Part shown: positions 32,846 to 42,029 of the stretch, in pieces | Layout of the letters: every line of letters begins with the position of its first letter | Position numbering within the stretch: position 1 is the first letter of the stretch | DNA from: Cyclobacterium roseum | GTDB lineage: Bacteria > Bacteroidota > Bacteroidia > Cytophagales > Cyclobacteriaceae | Length of the DNA: 64,000 bases | NCBI RefSeq assembly: GCF_010119225.1 | Contig: NZ_WNKF01000023.1 | Coordinates: forward strand, 1 to 64,000 | Reading direction: 5' to 3' | Translations under genes and position numbers: made by a program | Notes under the pieces: generated by a model | Seen by the model: the letters and a program-made list of their open reading frames with translations, nothing else | Databases searched by the model: none | What the model was told of the DNA's origin: nothing

Positions 32846-33667
32846 TTATAATCTATCCAAATAATTCTCGATCCCTGAGAGGATCTGTGGATCATCCGTT
32901 TTCTGCTGCAGGGCTTCCAACTGCTTTTTGGCCTGGTTCTTTTGATTCGACTCAAATAAACTGACGCCCAGATAAAACTGTCCCTGTATGTTTTCAGGGT
33001 GATTGGCCACTAACCTTTCAAATCGCTCCACCGCACGCTTGTATTGACCGCTTTGCATGGACAAAATCCCCATATTGAACAGGGCCTCTTCGTTATCCGG
33101 ATCCTGTTCCAGTATGTCCCTCAGCATGGTAATTCCCTGCATGGGATTGGACGAAGACACGTAGGTCATGGCTACTTTGGTCTTCAGGTCCAGCCTTTCC
33201 GGATTTTGTTCCAATACCTTTCCGAGATACAAACGGGCTTTTTCTGCCATTAGTCTGGTTTTGTCATCTTCCATGGCAAAACCAAAGGCTTCGTAGTACA
33301 AGTTGCCTGCTTTTTCCCAGTTCTCGAGTTCCGGAACCTTTTCGGCAATTAAGCCATAGTAATAAGCCGCACTGTCCAATTTTCCACCCTTTTCATAAAC
33401 ACTGGCGATGGAATCAGCAAATATAACAAAATTTTCGTCATCAGGTTCCCCTTCCATTTGACCCATCAGATTTTCAATCATTTCCAGGTCGGTGGCATTC
33501 AGGGAACTTCCATGTGAATTTGCCTCCGGATTAACATCAGATCCCAAACCACTTTCGCCTGTAGCGAGATCCCCCTGCTCATTTTCCACCACCACCAAAG
33601 GTAAGGAGTAAAGAAAATAAGTCAGTAATAAACCTACTACAACGAAAATAATTTGGGATCGCTTCAT
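32846..33667 (-). CDS. Membrane-anchored tetratricopeptide repeat protein
   Basis: About 273 residues from MKRSQIIFVVVG; a second ATG three codons earlier is possible. One N-terminal membrane helix (IIFVVVGLLLTYFLYSLPLVV) is followed by an acidic, Ser/Gly-rich stretch and then at least three TPR units (for example EALFNMGILSMQSGQYKRAV and IQGQFYLGVSLFESNQKNQA). It probably acts as a protein-interaction scaffold on the periplasmic face. It lies 19 bp after HU and before the COX24-type gene and rng, an arrangement conserved in the phylum as I recall it. The specific role is unknown. Confidence 0.82.
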   Translation of the reverse strand: MKRSQIIFVVVGLLLTYFLYSLPLVVVENEQGDLATGESGLGSDVNPEANSHGSSLNATDLEMIENLMGQMEGEPDDENFVIFADSIASVYEKGGKLDSAAYYYGLIAEKVPELENWEKAGNLYYEAFGFAMEDDKTRLMAEKARLYLGKVLEQNPERLDLKTKVAMTYVSSSNPMQGITMLRDILEQDPDNEEALFNMGILSMQSGQYKRAVERFERLVANHPENIQGQFYLGVSLFESNQKNQAKKQLEALQQKTDDPQILSGIENYLDRL

Positions 33668-33686
33668 CTTTAACATTTACCCGAAC

Positions 33687-33995
33687 TTAGTCCTGGGGAG
33701 CCAACTCTTTCACATTTTGGCTGTTTTTGATTTTTTCGATAAAAGATTTTGAAGGTTTAAAAGCGGGAACATAATGTTCGTCAATCACAATAGCTGTGTT
33801 TTTGGAAATATTTCTCGCAATTTTTTTAGCCCTTTTTTTGTTAATAAAACTGCCAAAACCTCTGACATAGATGTTATCTCCCTCTGCCATTGAATCCTTT
33901 ACCACCTTAAAGAACGCCTCGACGGTCTGTGTAACATCGTCCTTCTGAATTCCTGTCTTCTCCGAAATCTTTGTGATTACCTCTGCTTTAGTCAC
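33687..33995 (-). CDS. HU/IHF-family DNA-binding protein
   Basis: A 102-residue histone-like protein. MTKAEVITKISEKTGI with the following helix is the dimerisation body, VRGFGSFINKKR is the family signature, and the arm region ARNISKNTAIVIDEHYVPAF contains the intercalating-loop position, though without the classic NP. K-P-S-K follows (AFKPSKSF). It is slightly longer than HU (90) with an acidic tail. It bends DNA as a homodimer. It is first in the leftward cluster and divergent from mutY. Confidence 0.9.
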   Translation of the reverse strand: MTKAEVITKISEKTGIQKDDVTQTVEAFFKVVKDSMAEGDNIYVRGFGSFINKKRAKKIARNISKNTAIVIDEHYVPAFKPSKSFIEKIKNSQNVKELAPQD

Positions 33996-34157
33996 TGTCT
34001 TAAAATTTTATTGTGTAATTCATTAGAGGCTTAACCTCCTATTAACCAAGTAATTTTGGGAGTGCAAATTTACAATAACCATTCCAATTAAAAAATAAAA
34101 TGAACAAAATTAGCTTGTTTTGTCAAATAAGTGGTCGAAAATTAACCTATATAAATT

Positions 34158-35240
34158 TTGAATAGTAGCTATTTTACTGAAAAACTGCTCCGTTGGTATC
34201 CCCATAACCGCCGCGATTTGCCTTGGAGAGGCACAAGGGATCCATATATCATTTGGTTGTCCGAAATCATTCTTCAGCAGACACGGGTTGCTCAGGGGTT
34301 ACCTTATTTTTACGATTTTGTAAATAAATTCCCCACTTTGGCACAATTGGCCGCAGCACCGGAGTCCGAGATCCTGCGGACCTGGCAAGGATTGGGCTAC
34401 TATAGCAGGGCCCGTAACCTGCATGCTTGCGCCAGGGAAATCGTAGAGGAGCGCGAGGGAAAATTCCCCGATAATTATAAAGACCTTCTGAAGTTAAAGG
34501 GAGTGGGACCCTATACTGCGGCTGCTATCGCCTCCTTCGCCTTCCGTGAGCCCGTGGCTGTGGTGGATGGAAATGTTTACCGGGTTCTTTCCCGGTTTTT
34601 TGGGATTAGTACGGATATAGGCTCCCCTGCCGGTAAGAAAGCGTTCGAATTGCTGGCAAACCGGCTGATTCCAAAAAGCAATCCGGATGAATACAATCAG
34701 GCCATCATGGAATTTGGGGCGCTTCAGTGCGTCCCAACAAATCCGGATTGCCCGAACTGCCCACTCCAGCCGGACTGTTTTGCATCAAAACGTGAACTGG
34801 TACACAGCTTACCTGTAAAAGCGAAAAAAACCAAGGTTAGGCCACGATACTTTGTCTATCACTATATCCATGCCGCCGGTCACATTGTCGTGCGTAAACG
34901 AACTGCAAAGGATATATGGCAAGGATTGGTAGACTTCCCCTTAGAAGAATTCAGCAGCAAGGAAGCTATTTTTCCTCCGAAGCCTGAAAACCTGTCAGCT
35001 TTTCAGGAACTGGCATCCCTTGGACCGGTTTTTGAGCCCCACGCAGAAAAACCATGGAAGCACATTCTCAGTCATCAGCGAATTTTTGCTTCCTTCGTAG
35101 AGATCAAATTGGAAGCAGCACAAAAGCCGCAGTTGGAAAAGTGGGCTATGGAGAACGGTTACATACTGGCAGACGAACAGGCTTTGGAAGAAATGGGAAA
35201 ACCCAAATTGATTGTCAGGTACTTGAATCAAAAAAAATAA
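34158..35240 (+). CDS. mutY: A/G-specific adenine DNA glycosylase
   Basis: A 360-residue MutY. The catalytic Glu is in LSEIILQQTRVAQGLPY, the helix-hairpin-helix is LKGVGPYTAAAIASF with the catalytic Asp in VAVVDGNVYRVL, and the 4Fe-4S cluster loop has C-x6-C-x2-C-x5-C (CVPTNPDCPNCPLQPDC). The C-terminal NUDIX-like domain (from about 225) recognises 8-oxoG. The start is TTG at 34158; no in-frame ATG exists before the catalytic core. It removes A mispaired with 8-oxoG. It precedes ssb and gldE on the same strand. Confidence 0.94.
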   Translation: MNSSYFTEKLLRWYPHNRRDLPWRGTRDPYIIWLSEIILQQTRVAQGLPYFYDFVNKFPTLAQLAAAPESEILRTWQGLGYYSRARNLHACAREIVEEREGKFPDNYKDLLKLKGVGPYTAAAIASFAFREPVAVVDGNVYRVLSRFFGISTDIGSPAGKKAFELLANRLIPKSNPDEYNQAIMEFGALQCVPTNPDCPNCPLQPDCFASKRELVHSLPVKAKKTKVRPRYFVYHYIHAAGHIVVRKRTAKDIWQGLVDFPLEEFSSKEAIFPPKPENLSAFQELASLGPVFEPHAEKPWKHILSHQRIFASFVEIKLEAAQKPQLEKWAMENGYILADEQALEEMGKPKLIVRYLNQKK

Positions 35241-35253
35241 ATCATTACATTTA
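35223..35253 (+). promoter_or_regulatory. Promoter of ssb
   Basis: TTG (35223-35225), 20 bp, then TACATTTA (35246-35253), one mismatch from TAnnTTTG. The -33 part lies in the last codons of mutY. It would give ssb its own transcript with a leader of about 40 bases. Confidence 0.4.
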
Positions 35254-35297
35254 AATTAGGTAACACTAAGCACCGCGAATCAATAAACTAGCAAATC

Positions 35298-35762
35298 ATG
35301 GCAGGAGTAAATAAAGTAATTCTACTGGGAAATCTGGGTGCTGACCCGGAAGTCAAGCACCTGGAAGGAGATAAGGTAGTGGCCAATCTACGGTTGGCTA
35401 CCACTGAAACGTACAAGGATCGATCCGGAAACCGGGTCGAAAACACCGAATGGCACGACCTGGAAATGTGGGACGGGCAGGCAAAAGTAGCGGAGCAATA
35501 TTTAAAAAAGGGAAGCCAGATTTACGTAGAAGGTAAAATAAAATCGGATACCTGGCAGGATGATCAGGGGAATAACCGGAAGCGAATGAAGATTCGGGTA
35601 TTAAGTTTTACCATGCTGGGTTCCAGAAATATGGGACAGGATAGTCCGGGTTCCGGGCAGGCTCAACCTTCCGGAAATACCGAAAATACGAAAGGGAATC
35701 AAATGGCGCAGGAGCCATCCTTTGAAAATGAGGACGATGGATCCGACGATTTACCATTTTAA
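35298..35762 (+). CDS. ssb: Single-stranded DNA-binding protein
   Basis: A 154-residue SSB. The OB-fold occupies residues 1-110 (MAGVNKVILLGNLGADPEVK, TEWHDLEMW, YVEGKIKSDTWQD). A flexible Gln/Ser/Gly-rich linker follows and the tail ends EDDGSDDLPF, the acidic tip that recruits repair and replication partners. It binds single-stranded DNA as a tetramer. It sits between mutY and gldE, a common order in Bacteroidota. Confidence 0.96.
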   Translation: MAGVNKVILLGNLGADPEVKHLEGDKVVANLRLATTETYKDRSGNRVENTEWHDLEMWDGQAKVAEQYLKKGSQIYVEGKIKSDTWQDDQGNNRKRMKIRVLSFTMLGSRNMGQDSPGSGQAQPSGNTENTKGNQMAQEPSFENEDDGSDDLPF

Positions 35763-35818
35763 AAGAAAGGGTTCCGTTAAAATTCCGTAGTTTTGAAAAA
35801 AATAATTTTCTTACATTA

Positions 35819-37168
35819 ATGGACGACCCCTACCCGAGTTTGCTGTTGCTGGCAGATATCCTGGCTGTTTCTCCGGTTTATGTGGTGACCAACGCGATCC
35901 TATTCCTCGCACTTTTGGTATCATCCGCTTTGGTATCCGGTTCGGAAGTAGCATTTTTTTCGCTGAACCACGAGGATATCGAATCAATACAGCAAACAGC
36001 CGATTCCCGTTCAGAGAAGGTGATTGCGCTTATTGAAAATCCTCAGAAGCTGTTGAGTACCATTTTGATTCTCAACAATCTGATCAATATCAGCATCGTT
36101 ACTCTGACCACCTTTTTTACCTGGACGGTCTTTGGTACGGACACCTCCGGCATTATTATCATTTTGTTTCAAACCGTTGGTGTTACCTTCGCTATCGTAT
36201 TTATTGGAGAGATTGTTCCTAAAGTATATGCCAATTCGGCCAGGGTTACCTTTTCCAGGTTGACCTCCACTTTTCTTTACTATTTCTCCCTATTGCTGAG
36301 CCCGCTTTCCTATGCCTTGATGGCCATGAGTAATGTGATTGAAAAGCGCATCGAAAGGAAGGGCTATTCCATTTCGGTAGATGAATTGCATCAGGCGCTG
36401 GAAATCACCTCGGTGGACACCAGCAATAACGAAAGAGATATTCTGAAAGGCATCGTTAATTTTGGCACCTTGTCCGTAAAGCAGGTAATGCGTTCCCGAA
36501 TGGACCTTACGGCAGTGGATGTGGAAATGGATTTCCATGAATTAATGGACAAGATCAATAAAAGTGGGTATTCACGTATTCCGGTATACGAAGATACCAT
36601 TGATCAAATCAAGGGAATCCTCTACATCAAGGACCTGCTGGATCACATAGAAAAAGACGAACATTTTCAATGGCAGGACCTGATTCGAAAGGGTTATTTC
36701 ATCCCTGAGAACAAAAAGCTAGCCGACCTACTTAAAAACTTTAAAAACAAGCGGGTTCACATGGCCATTGTGGTGGATGAATATGGGGGAACTTCCGGAC
36801 TGGTGACGCTGGAAGACCTGATAGAGGAAATCATCGGAGACATCAACGATGAATTTGACGATGTGGAAGAACACCTGTTTCGAAAACTCGACGAGCGGAC
36901 CTACCTTTTTGAAGGCAAAATATCGTTGAATGATTTCTGCAAAAAATTGGAGCTAGACATTCAGCTTTTTGATGAGGTAAAAGGGGAAAGCGAATCGCTG
37001 GGAGGATTGCTGCTGGAATTGAATTCCAATTTGCCAAAAAACGGAACAAAAATCAGGTTTGAAAATTTTGAATTTACGATCATGGCTGTTGATACCAGAA
37101 AAATAAAAAAAGTAAAGGTAGTGTTGGACGAACCCCAGGATAAAAACATTCCAGATCAATCGGACTGA
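35819..37168 (+). CDS. gldE: GldE gliding-associated CNNM/CBS protein
   Basis: A 449-residue protein of the HlyC/CorC group. It has a CNNM membrane domain (about residues 15-195, starting at VVTNAILFLALLVSSALVSG), two CBS domains (from VKQVMRSRMDLTAVDVEMDF; then IVVDEYGGTSGLVTLEDLIE) and a CorC_HlyC C-terminal domain (SLGGLLLELNSNLPKNGTKI). In gliding Bacteroidota the member beside ssb and mutY is GldE, an inner-membrane protein supporting gliding and type IX secretion; by fold it may handle Mg or another cation. gldD, often its neighbour, is not present here. Confidence 0.88.
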   Translation: MDDPYPSLLLLADILAVSPVYVVTNAILFLALLVSSALVSGSEVAFFSLNHEDIESIQQTADSRSEKVIALIENPQKLLSTILILNNLINISIVTLTTFFTWTVFGTDTSGIIIILFQTVGVTFAIVFIGEIVPKVYANSARVTFSRLTSTFLYYFSLLLSPLSYALMAMSNVIEKRIERKGYSISVDELHQALEITSVDTSNNERDILKGIVNFGTLSVKQVMRSRMDLTAVDVEMDFHELMDKINKSGYSRIPVYEDTIDQIKGILYIKDLLDHIEKDEHFQWQDLIRKGYFIPENKKLADLLKNFKNKRVHMAIVVDEYGGTSGLVTLEDLIEEIIGDINDEFDDVEEHLFRKLDERTYLFEGKISLNDFCKKLELDIQLFDEVKGESESLGGLLLELNSNLPKNGTKIRFENFEFTIMAVDTRKIKKVKVVLDEPQDKNIPDQSD

Positions 37169-37263
37169 TTCATTTCCAGGCGAATCGGACTATTGGAAGA
37201 TAGATTTTAATTTTTATAGGTACAGGTTTAATTTTCTGATTTTTTTTTGTAGTTTTAAAATTA

Positions 37264-37376
37264 CGAAAAACGAACTTAAATACCCGATAAGGCATTAGCC
37301 TTTGTAAAGACGGGTGAAAATTTAAACCATAAAATTCAAAATAAACGTAAAAAAACCTTACATCAGTTCGTTTTTA
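37264..37376 (+). ncRNA. Candidate structured RNA upstream of gltB
   Basis: Nested complementary segments: AAAAACGAAC (37266-37275) with GTTCGTTTTT (37366-37375); TTAAAT (37276-37281) with ATTTAA (37320-37325); ACCCG (37282-37286) with CGGGT (37311-37315); AGGC (37290-37293) with GCCT (37298-37301) around ATTA. A promoter-like TAGTTTTA (37250-37257), with TTTA 20 bp before it, would start transcription almost exactly at the first paired base. The 3' arm ends in five T. It matches no riboswitch class I recognise. It could be a leader element of gltB or a separate small RNA. Confidence 0.45.
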
Positions 37377-37534
37377 AAGGTAATCTCTTATTCTTGTAAT
37401 CATAATTTTTCATTTCGTTACAAACAATTCTTTCATTTTTGTTTTACCTTTATTGTCTAGAATTTAAAAATTGAAAAATTTATTGTGAATTTTTCAAACT
37501 GAATTCAATACCAGTTACTAATAAATATAACAGA
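37377..37534 (+). promoter_or_regulatory. AT-rich gltB upstream region
   Basis: The rest of the 366-bp gap before gltB. TACCTTTA at 37445-37452 is one mismatch from TAnnTTTG and could be a proximal -7 element, but no -33 element is at the right distance. Nothing else is recognised, and no small gene is seen. Confidence 0.25.
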
Positions 37535-40500
37535 ATGAATCAAGGATTATATCGTTCACAATTTGAGCATGATGCCTGCGGAATAGGGGCTGTTGTAAAT
37601 GTGAAAGGCCAAAAAAGCCATGAAACGATAAGTGATGCGTTGCTGATGCTTAGCAATATGGAGCATAGGGGAGGAAGGGGGAGCGATCCCAAAACCGGAG
37701 ATGGTGCCGGAATCCTGATCCAATTGCCCCACACGTTTCTGAAGGAAGTTACCCGACGGCTTGGATTTGAATTGCCGGAAGAGGGAAGCTATGGCGTAGG
37801 CATGGTTTTTTTCCCCAGAAATAAACAGTTATATAAGAAAAGTAAAGCACAACTTAATAAAATCATTCAGGAATTGGGCTTTGAGCTGTTGGGATACCGG
37901 TCGGTACCCACAGATGAAACGGTTCCAGGGTCTGGAGCATTGGAAGTGATGCCGAATATTGAGCAGGTATTCGTTCGGCATAAGGACGGCCTTTCCGGTA
38001 TTGATCTGGAAAGGAAATTGTACGTGCTACGGAATTTCGCCACCCGTGACATTAATGCTAGCATTCCCGGTGTCAATGATGCTTTCTACTTTGCCAGCTT
38101 TAGTGGGCAGACGGTAATCTATAAGGGACAATTGAGAACCGACCAGGTGCTTACGTTTTACAAAGACCTGCAAAACAACCGGCTTACTTCTGCCATTGCC
38201 CTGGTACATTCCAGGTTCTCTACCAATACCTTTCCTAACTGGAGGTTGGCGCAACCTTTTCGTTTTCTCTCCCATAACGGAGAAATCAATACCATTCGGG
38301 GAAACCTGAACAAAATGAGGTCCAAGGAGACGCTGATGAAAACAGCACTGTTCACGGACGAAGAACTTCAGATGCTGATGCCCATCACCAATTCCAAGCA
38401 TTCCGATTCTGCCAATCTGGATGCCATGGTAGAACTATTGGCACTCAGTGGACGAAGTCTTCCGCACGTCATGATGATGCTGGTGCCAGAAGCCTGGCAG
38501 GACAATAAGACCATGGACAAGAAGAAGAAAGCCTTTTACAAATTCCATGCTTCCCTGGTAGAGCCCTGGGATGGTCCGGCAGCACTGCTCTTTACCGATG
38601 GTAAATCTCTGGGCGCCACCCTGGACCGGAATGGATTGCGTCCGTTGAGGTACTTTGTTACTTCCGATGATCGCCTGATTCTTTCCTCTGAAGCGGGGGC
38701 CCTGCCGATTCGCGATGCTACCATTGTGGAAAAAGGGCGGATCAGCCCGGGCAGGATGCTATTGGCGGACCTTGCCAAAGGCAAAGTGGCCTTCGATGAG
38801 GAGGTAAAAGCGGAAGTTTGCAATAAGAAACCCTACGATGCCTGGATACGAAAGGAACGGCTTAAGCTCCGCTTGATCCCTTCCCCGAAAGCACTTTCCC
38901 TGCCCTATACCACCGAAAATATCCGAAAAAGACAAACCATCTTCGGATATAGCCAGGAGGATTTGAAAGTCTTGTTAGCACCTATGGCAGACACGGCCTA
39001 TGAACCTATCGGCTCTATGGGTGCTGATACACCATTGGCCGTACTTTCGAAGCAAAGCCAGCATATAGCTAATTATTTCAAGCAATTATTTGCACAGGTG
39101 AGTAATCCGCCCATCGATCCTATCCGGGAACGATTGGTGATGTCGCTTTTCACCAGGATCGGTGAAAGCCATAATATTCTGGAGGAGAGTCCGCAGCATA
39201 CCCGGCAGATTCATATTTCCCAGCCTGTCTTGCTTAACGAAGACCTTGAGAAACTCAGAAGCCTGGAGGAAAGGGGCTATCGCGCCGCTACCTTACAGGC
39301 ACATTTCACGGCCGACCACAAGCCAGGGCGATTGCTGGAAGCATTGAATCGCCTGTGTCAGGAAGCAGAAGATGCCATTGCTGCGGGTAAAAATATATTA
39401 ATTATTTCTGACAGGGATTGTAAGCAGGAAACCGCGCCCATCCCGTCTCTTCTGGCGGTAGGAGCGGTTCATCACCATTTGGTCAACCAAAAAATACGGA
39501 CCAAAGCCGGAATAGTCGTGGAGGCAGGAGATATCCGTGAAACCCACCACTTTGCCACCGTGATAGGGTATGGTGCCAGCGCCATAAATCCCTATCTGGC
39601 CTTGGAAACGCTGCTCTACCTCAACGAGAATGAGATGCTTTCCAAAAAGATCCCGCAGAAGAAACTCTTTGAGAATTACAAGGAAGCCATTGGAAAAGGC
39701 TTGCTGAAGGTGTTGTCCAAAATGGGTATCAGTACCCTGCAATCCTACCAGAGTGCTCAGATTTTCGAAGCCATAGGGCTTGGGCCCGAGGTCATCGAAA
39801 GGTGTTTCAAAGGTACGGTCAGCAGGATCAGTGGTGTTTCTTTCGATGAATTGGCAGACGAGGTCCTGGTACGGCACCACGCCGCCTATGAAACGGAAAG
39901 CCCCTTGTTGGAAGCAGGAGGTATTTACCAATGGAAACGAAGGGGAGAAAAGCATTTGTTTAATCCCGAAACGATCCACCTGCTGCAAAAATCTACTCGT
40001 CTGGGAGATTATCAGTTGTACAAAAAATTCGCACAGAAAATAAATGATCAAACCAAGGATGCCCTGACGTTGCGTGGTCTCCTTGAATTTAAAAAACGGA
40101 TTTCCATTCCCCTTGATGAAGTCGAACCGGTGGAAAACATCCTGAAGCGCTTTGCTACAGGGGCCATGTCCTTCGGGTCCATTTCACATGAGGCCCACTC
40201 TACCCTGGCCATTGCGATGAACCGTATGGGTGCCAAAAGTAATAGTGGAGAAGGGGGAGAAGACGAAATCCGATTTGAGAAGAAGCCCAATGGCGATTGG
40301 GAGCGGTCTGCGATCAAGCAGGTAGCCTCCGGCCGATTCGGTGTCACGAGTAATTACCTTTCCAATGCGGATGAGCTGCAGATCAAAATGGCCCAGGGTG
40401 CCAAGCCCGGCGAAGGAGGACAGCTTCCGGGCCATAAAGTAGATGACTGGATTGGCAAGGTTCGGCATTCCACCCCTGGGGTGGGTTTGATATCGCCTCC

Positions 40501-42028
40501 GCCTCATCACGATATTTACTCCATCGAGGATTTGGCGCAGCTAATATACGATCTTAAAAATGCCAACCGTAAAGCGAGGATCAACGTGAAGCTTGTTTCA
40601 CAGGCTGGCGTTGGTACGGTAGCGGCAGGAGTTGCCAAAGCACAGTCGGATGTAATTCTGATCTCCGGAGCTGATGGTGGCACGGGCGCATCTCCCCTGA
40701 GTTCGATCCGGCATGCAGGATTACCATGGGAGTTGGGCCTTTCGGAAGCGCATCAAACGCTGGTAAAAAACAATCTCCGCAGTAGGGTGACTCTTCAAAC
40801 GGATGGACAGTTACGTACAGGAAGGGATCTGGCCATTGCCGCCCTGCTTGGAGCGGAAGAATGGGGGATTTCTACGGGTGCCCTGGTAGTGGAGGGATGC
40901 ATTATGATGAGAAAATGCCACCTCAACACCTGCCCGGTAGGTATTGCCACCCAAAATCCCGAACTCAGAAAGCTTTTTACAGGAGATCCGGATCATGTGG
41001 TTAACTTCTTCCGGTTCCTTGCCGAAGATTTACGGGAAATCATGGCTTCGCTAGGTTTCCGTACCGTGAATGAAATGGTGGGACAGAGTGATGTGTTGAA
41101 AGCTGCCAATGGGCAAATGAACCATTGGAAGTGGGATAAACTGGACCTGAGTCCGATTTTCCATAAAGTGGAAGTGCCGGATCACGTGGGCGTTTACAAA
41201 CAAATTGATCAGGATTTCAGGCTGAAAAAGGTACTGGACAGAAAGCTAATAGAAGTAGCTACCCCGGCGTTGGAGCAGGCAAACCCTGTAAGAGGAAGTT
41301 TCGAAATCAAAAACGTGGATAGAACCGTTGGGGCCATGCTTTCAAATGAGGTATCCAAGTTTTTCGGAAGTCCCGGATTGCCGGATAATACCATTCATTT
41401 TAAATTCAAAGGCTCTGCCGGTCAAACCTTCGGTGGCTTTCTGGCAAAAGGCATTACCTTCGAACTGGAAGGTGAAGGCAATGATTATTTTGGAAAAGGA
41501 CTATCGGGTGGAAAGCTGATTGTATACCCGAACCGAAACGCCAATTTTGTCGCCGAAGACAATATCATCATCGGTAACGTGGCCTTCTATGGAGCCACTT
41601 CCGGGAAGTCCTTTATCAAAGGGAAGGCCGGAGAGCGCTTCTGTGTCAGGAACTCTGGTGTAGAAGCGGTGGTTGAAGGTATTGGAGATCATGGATGCGA
41701 ATACATGACAGGTGGTCTGGCCGTTATCCTGGGGGAAATCGGTAGAAATTTTGCCGCCGGTATGAGTGGTGGAATTGCCTATATATTCAAAGAAAATGTG
41801 AGCAACATCAACAAAGAAATGGTGGACATTGATCCTTTGAACGAAGACGATTTTGCTACCATTAAAAATTCCATTCAGGATCACCTGGAGTATACGTCCA
41901 GCAATATTGGAAGTGCTATTCTGGAAAACTGGGAAGAAAACAAAGAGCGTTTTATAAAAGTTATTCCAAGAGACTACAAGGAAGTATTGAGAAAAAGAGC
42001 GTTGGAAAAATCAAAAACTTTAGTATAA
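37535..42028 (+). CDS. gltB: Glutamate synthase large subunit
   Basis: A 1497-residue GltB. The N-terminal class-II glutamine amidotransferase domain has its nucleophile Cys15 in HDACGIG, so a 14-residue propeptide must be removed. The central domain links to the FMN-binding synthase domain (TGAMSFGSISHEAHSTLAIA; LISGADGGTGASPL), with the 3Fe-4S cysteines in CIMMRKCHLNTCPVG. The C-terminal beta-helix GXGXG domain (GAMLSNEVSKFFG onward) carries ammonia-channel structure. It converts glutamine and 2-oxoglutarate to two glutamates. It is one base apart from gltD and surely co-transcribed. Confidence 0.97.
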   Translation: MNQGLYRSQFEHDACGIGAVVNVKGQKSHETISDALLMLSNMEHRGGRGSDPKTGDGAGILIQLPHTFLKEVTRRLGFELPEEGSYGVGMVFFPRNKQLYKKSKAQLNKIIQELGFELLGYRSVPTDETVPGSGALEVMPNIEQVFVRHKDGLSGIDLERKLYVLRNFATRDINASIPGVNDAFYFASFSGQTVIYKGQLRTDQVLTFYKDLQNNRLTSAIALVHSRFSTNTFPNWRLAQPFRFLSHNGEINTIRGNLNKMRSKETLMKTALFTDEELQMLMPITNSKHSDSANLDAMVELLALSGRSLPHVMMMLVPEAWQDNKTMDKKKKAFYKFHASLVEPWDGPAALLFTDGKSLGATLDRNGLRPLRYFVTSDDRLILSSEAGALPIRDATIVEKGRISPGRMLLADLAKGKVAFDEEVKAEVCNKKPYDAWIRKERLKLRLIPSPKALSLPYTTENIRKRQTIFGYSQEDLKVLLAPMADTAYEPIGSMGADTPLAVLSKQSQHIANYFKQLFAQVSNPPIDPIRERLVMSLFTRIGESHNILEESPQHTRQIHISQPVLLNEDLEKLRSLEERGYRAATLQAHFTADHKPGRLLEALNRLCQEAEDAIAAGKNILIISDRDCKQETAPIPSLLAVGAVHHHLVNQKIRTKAGIVVEAGDIRETHHFATVIGYGASAINPYLALETLLYLNENEMLSKKIPQKKLFENYKEAIGKGLLKVLSKMGISTLQSYQSAQIFEAIGLGPEVIERCFKGTVSRISGVSFDELADEVLVRHHAAYETESPLLEAGGIYQWKRRGEKHLFNPETIHLLQKSTRLGDYQLYKKFAQKINDQTKDALTLRGLLEFKKRISIPLDEVEPVENILKRFATGAMSFGSISHEAHSTLAIAMNRMGAKSNSGEGGEDEIRFEKKPNGDWERSAIKQVASGRFGVTSNYLSNADELQIKMAQGAKPGEGGQLPGHKVDDWIGKVRHSTPGVGLISPPPHHDIYSIEDLAQLIYDLKNANRKARINVKLVSQAGVGTVAAGVAKAQSDVILISGADGGTGASPLSSIRHAGLPWELGLSEAHQTLVKNNLRSRVTLQTDGQLRTGRDLAIAALLGAEEWGISTGALVVEGCIMMRKCHLNTCPVGIATQNPELRKLFTGDPDHVVNFFRFLAEDLREIMASLGFRTVNEMVGQSDVLKAANGQMNHWKWDKLDLSPIFHKVEVPDHVGVYKQIDQDFRLKKVLDRKLIEVATPALEQANPVRGSFEIKNVDRTVGAMLSNEVSKFFGSPGLPDNTIHFKFKGSAGQTFGGFLAKGITFELEGEGNDYFGKGLSGGKLIVYPNRNANFVAEDNIIIGNVAFYGATSGKSFIKGKAGERFCVRNSGVEAVVEGIGDHGCEYMTGGLAVILGEIGRNFAAGMSGGIAYIFKENVSNINKEMVDIDPLNEDDFATIKNSIQDHLEYTSSNIGSAILENWEENKERFIKVIPRDYKEVLRKRALEKSKTLV

Positions 42029-42029
42029 T

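Noticed and set aside
39398-40051. Minus-strand 217-residue frame
   Set aside because: Shadow of gltB, which has all its functional motifs in the same stretch.
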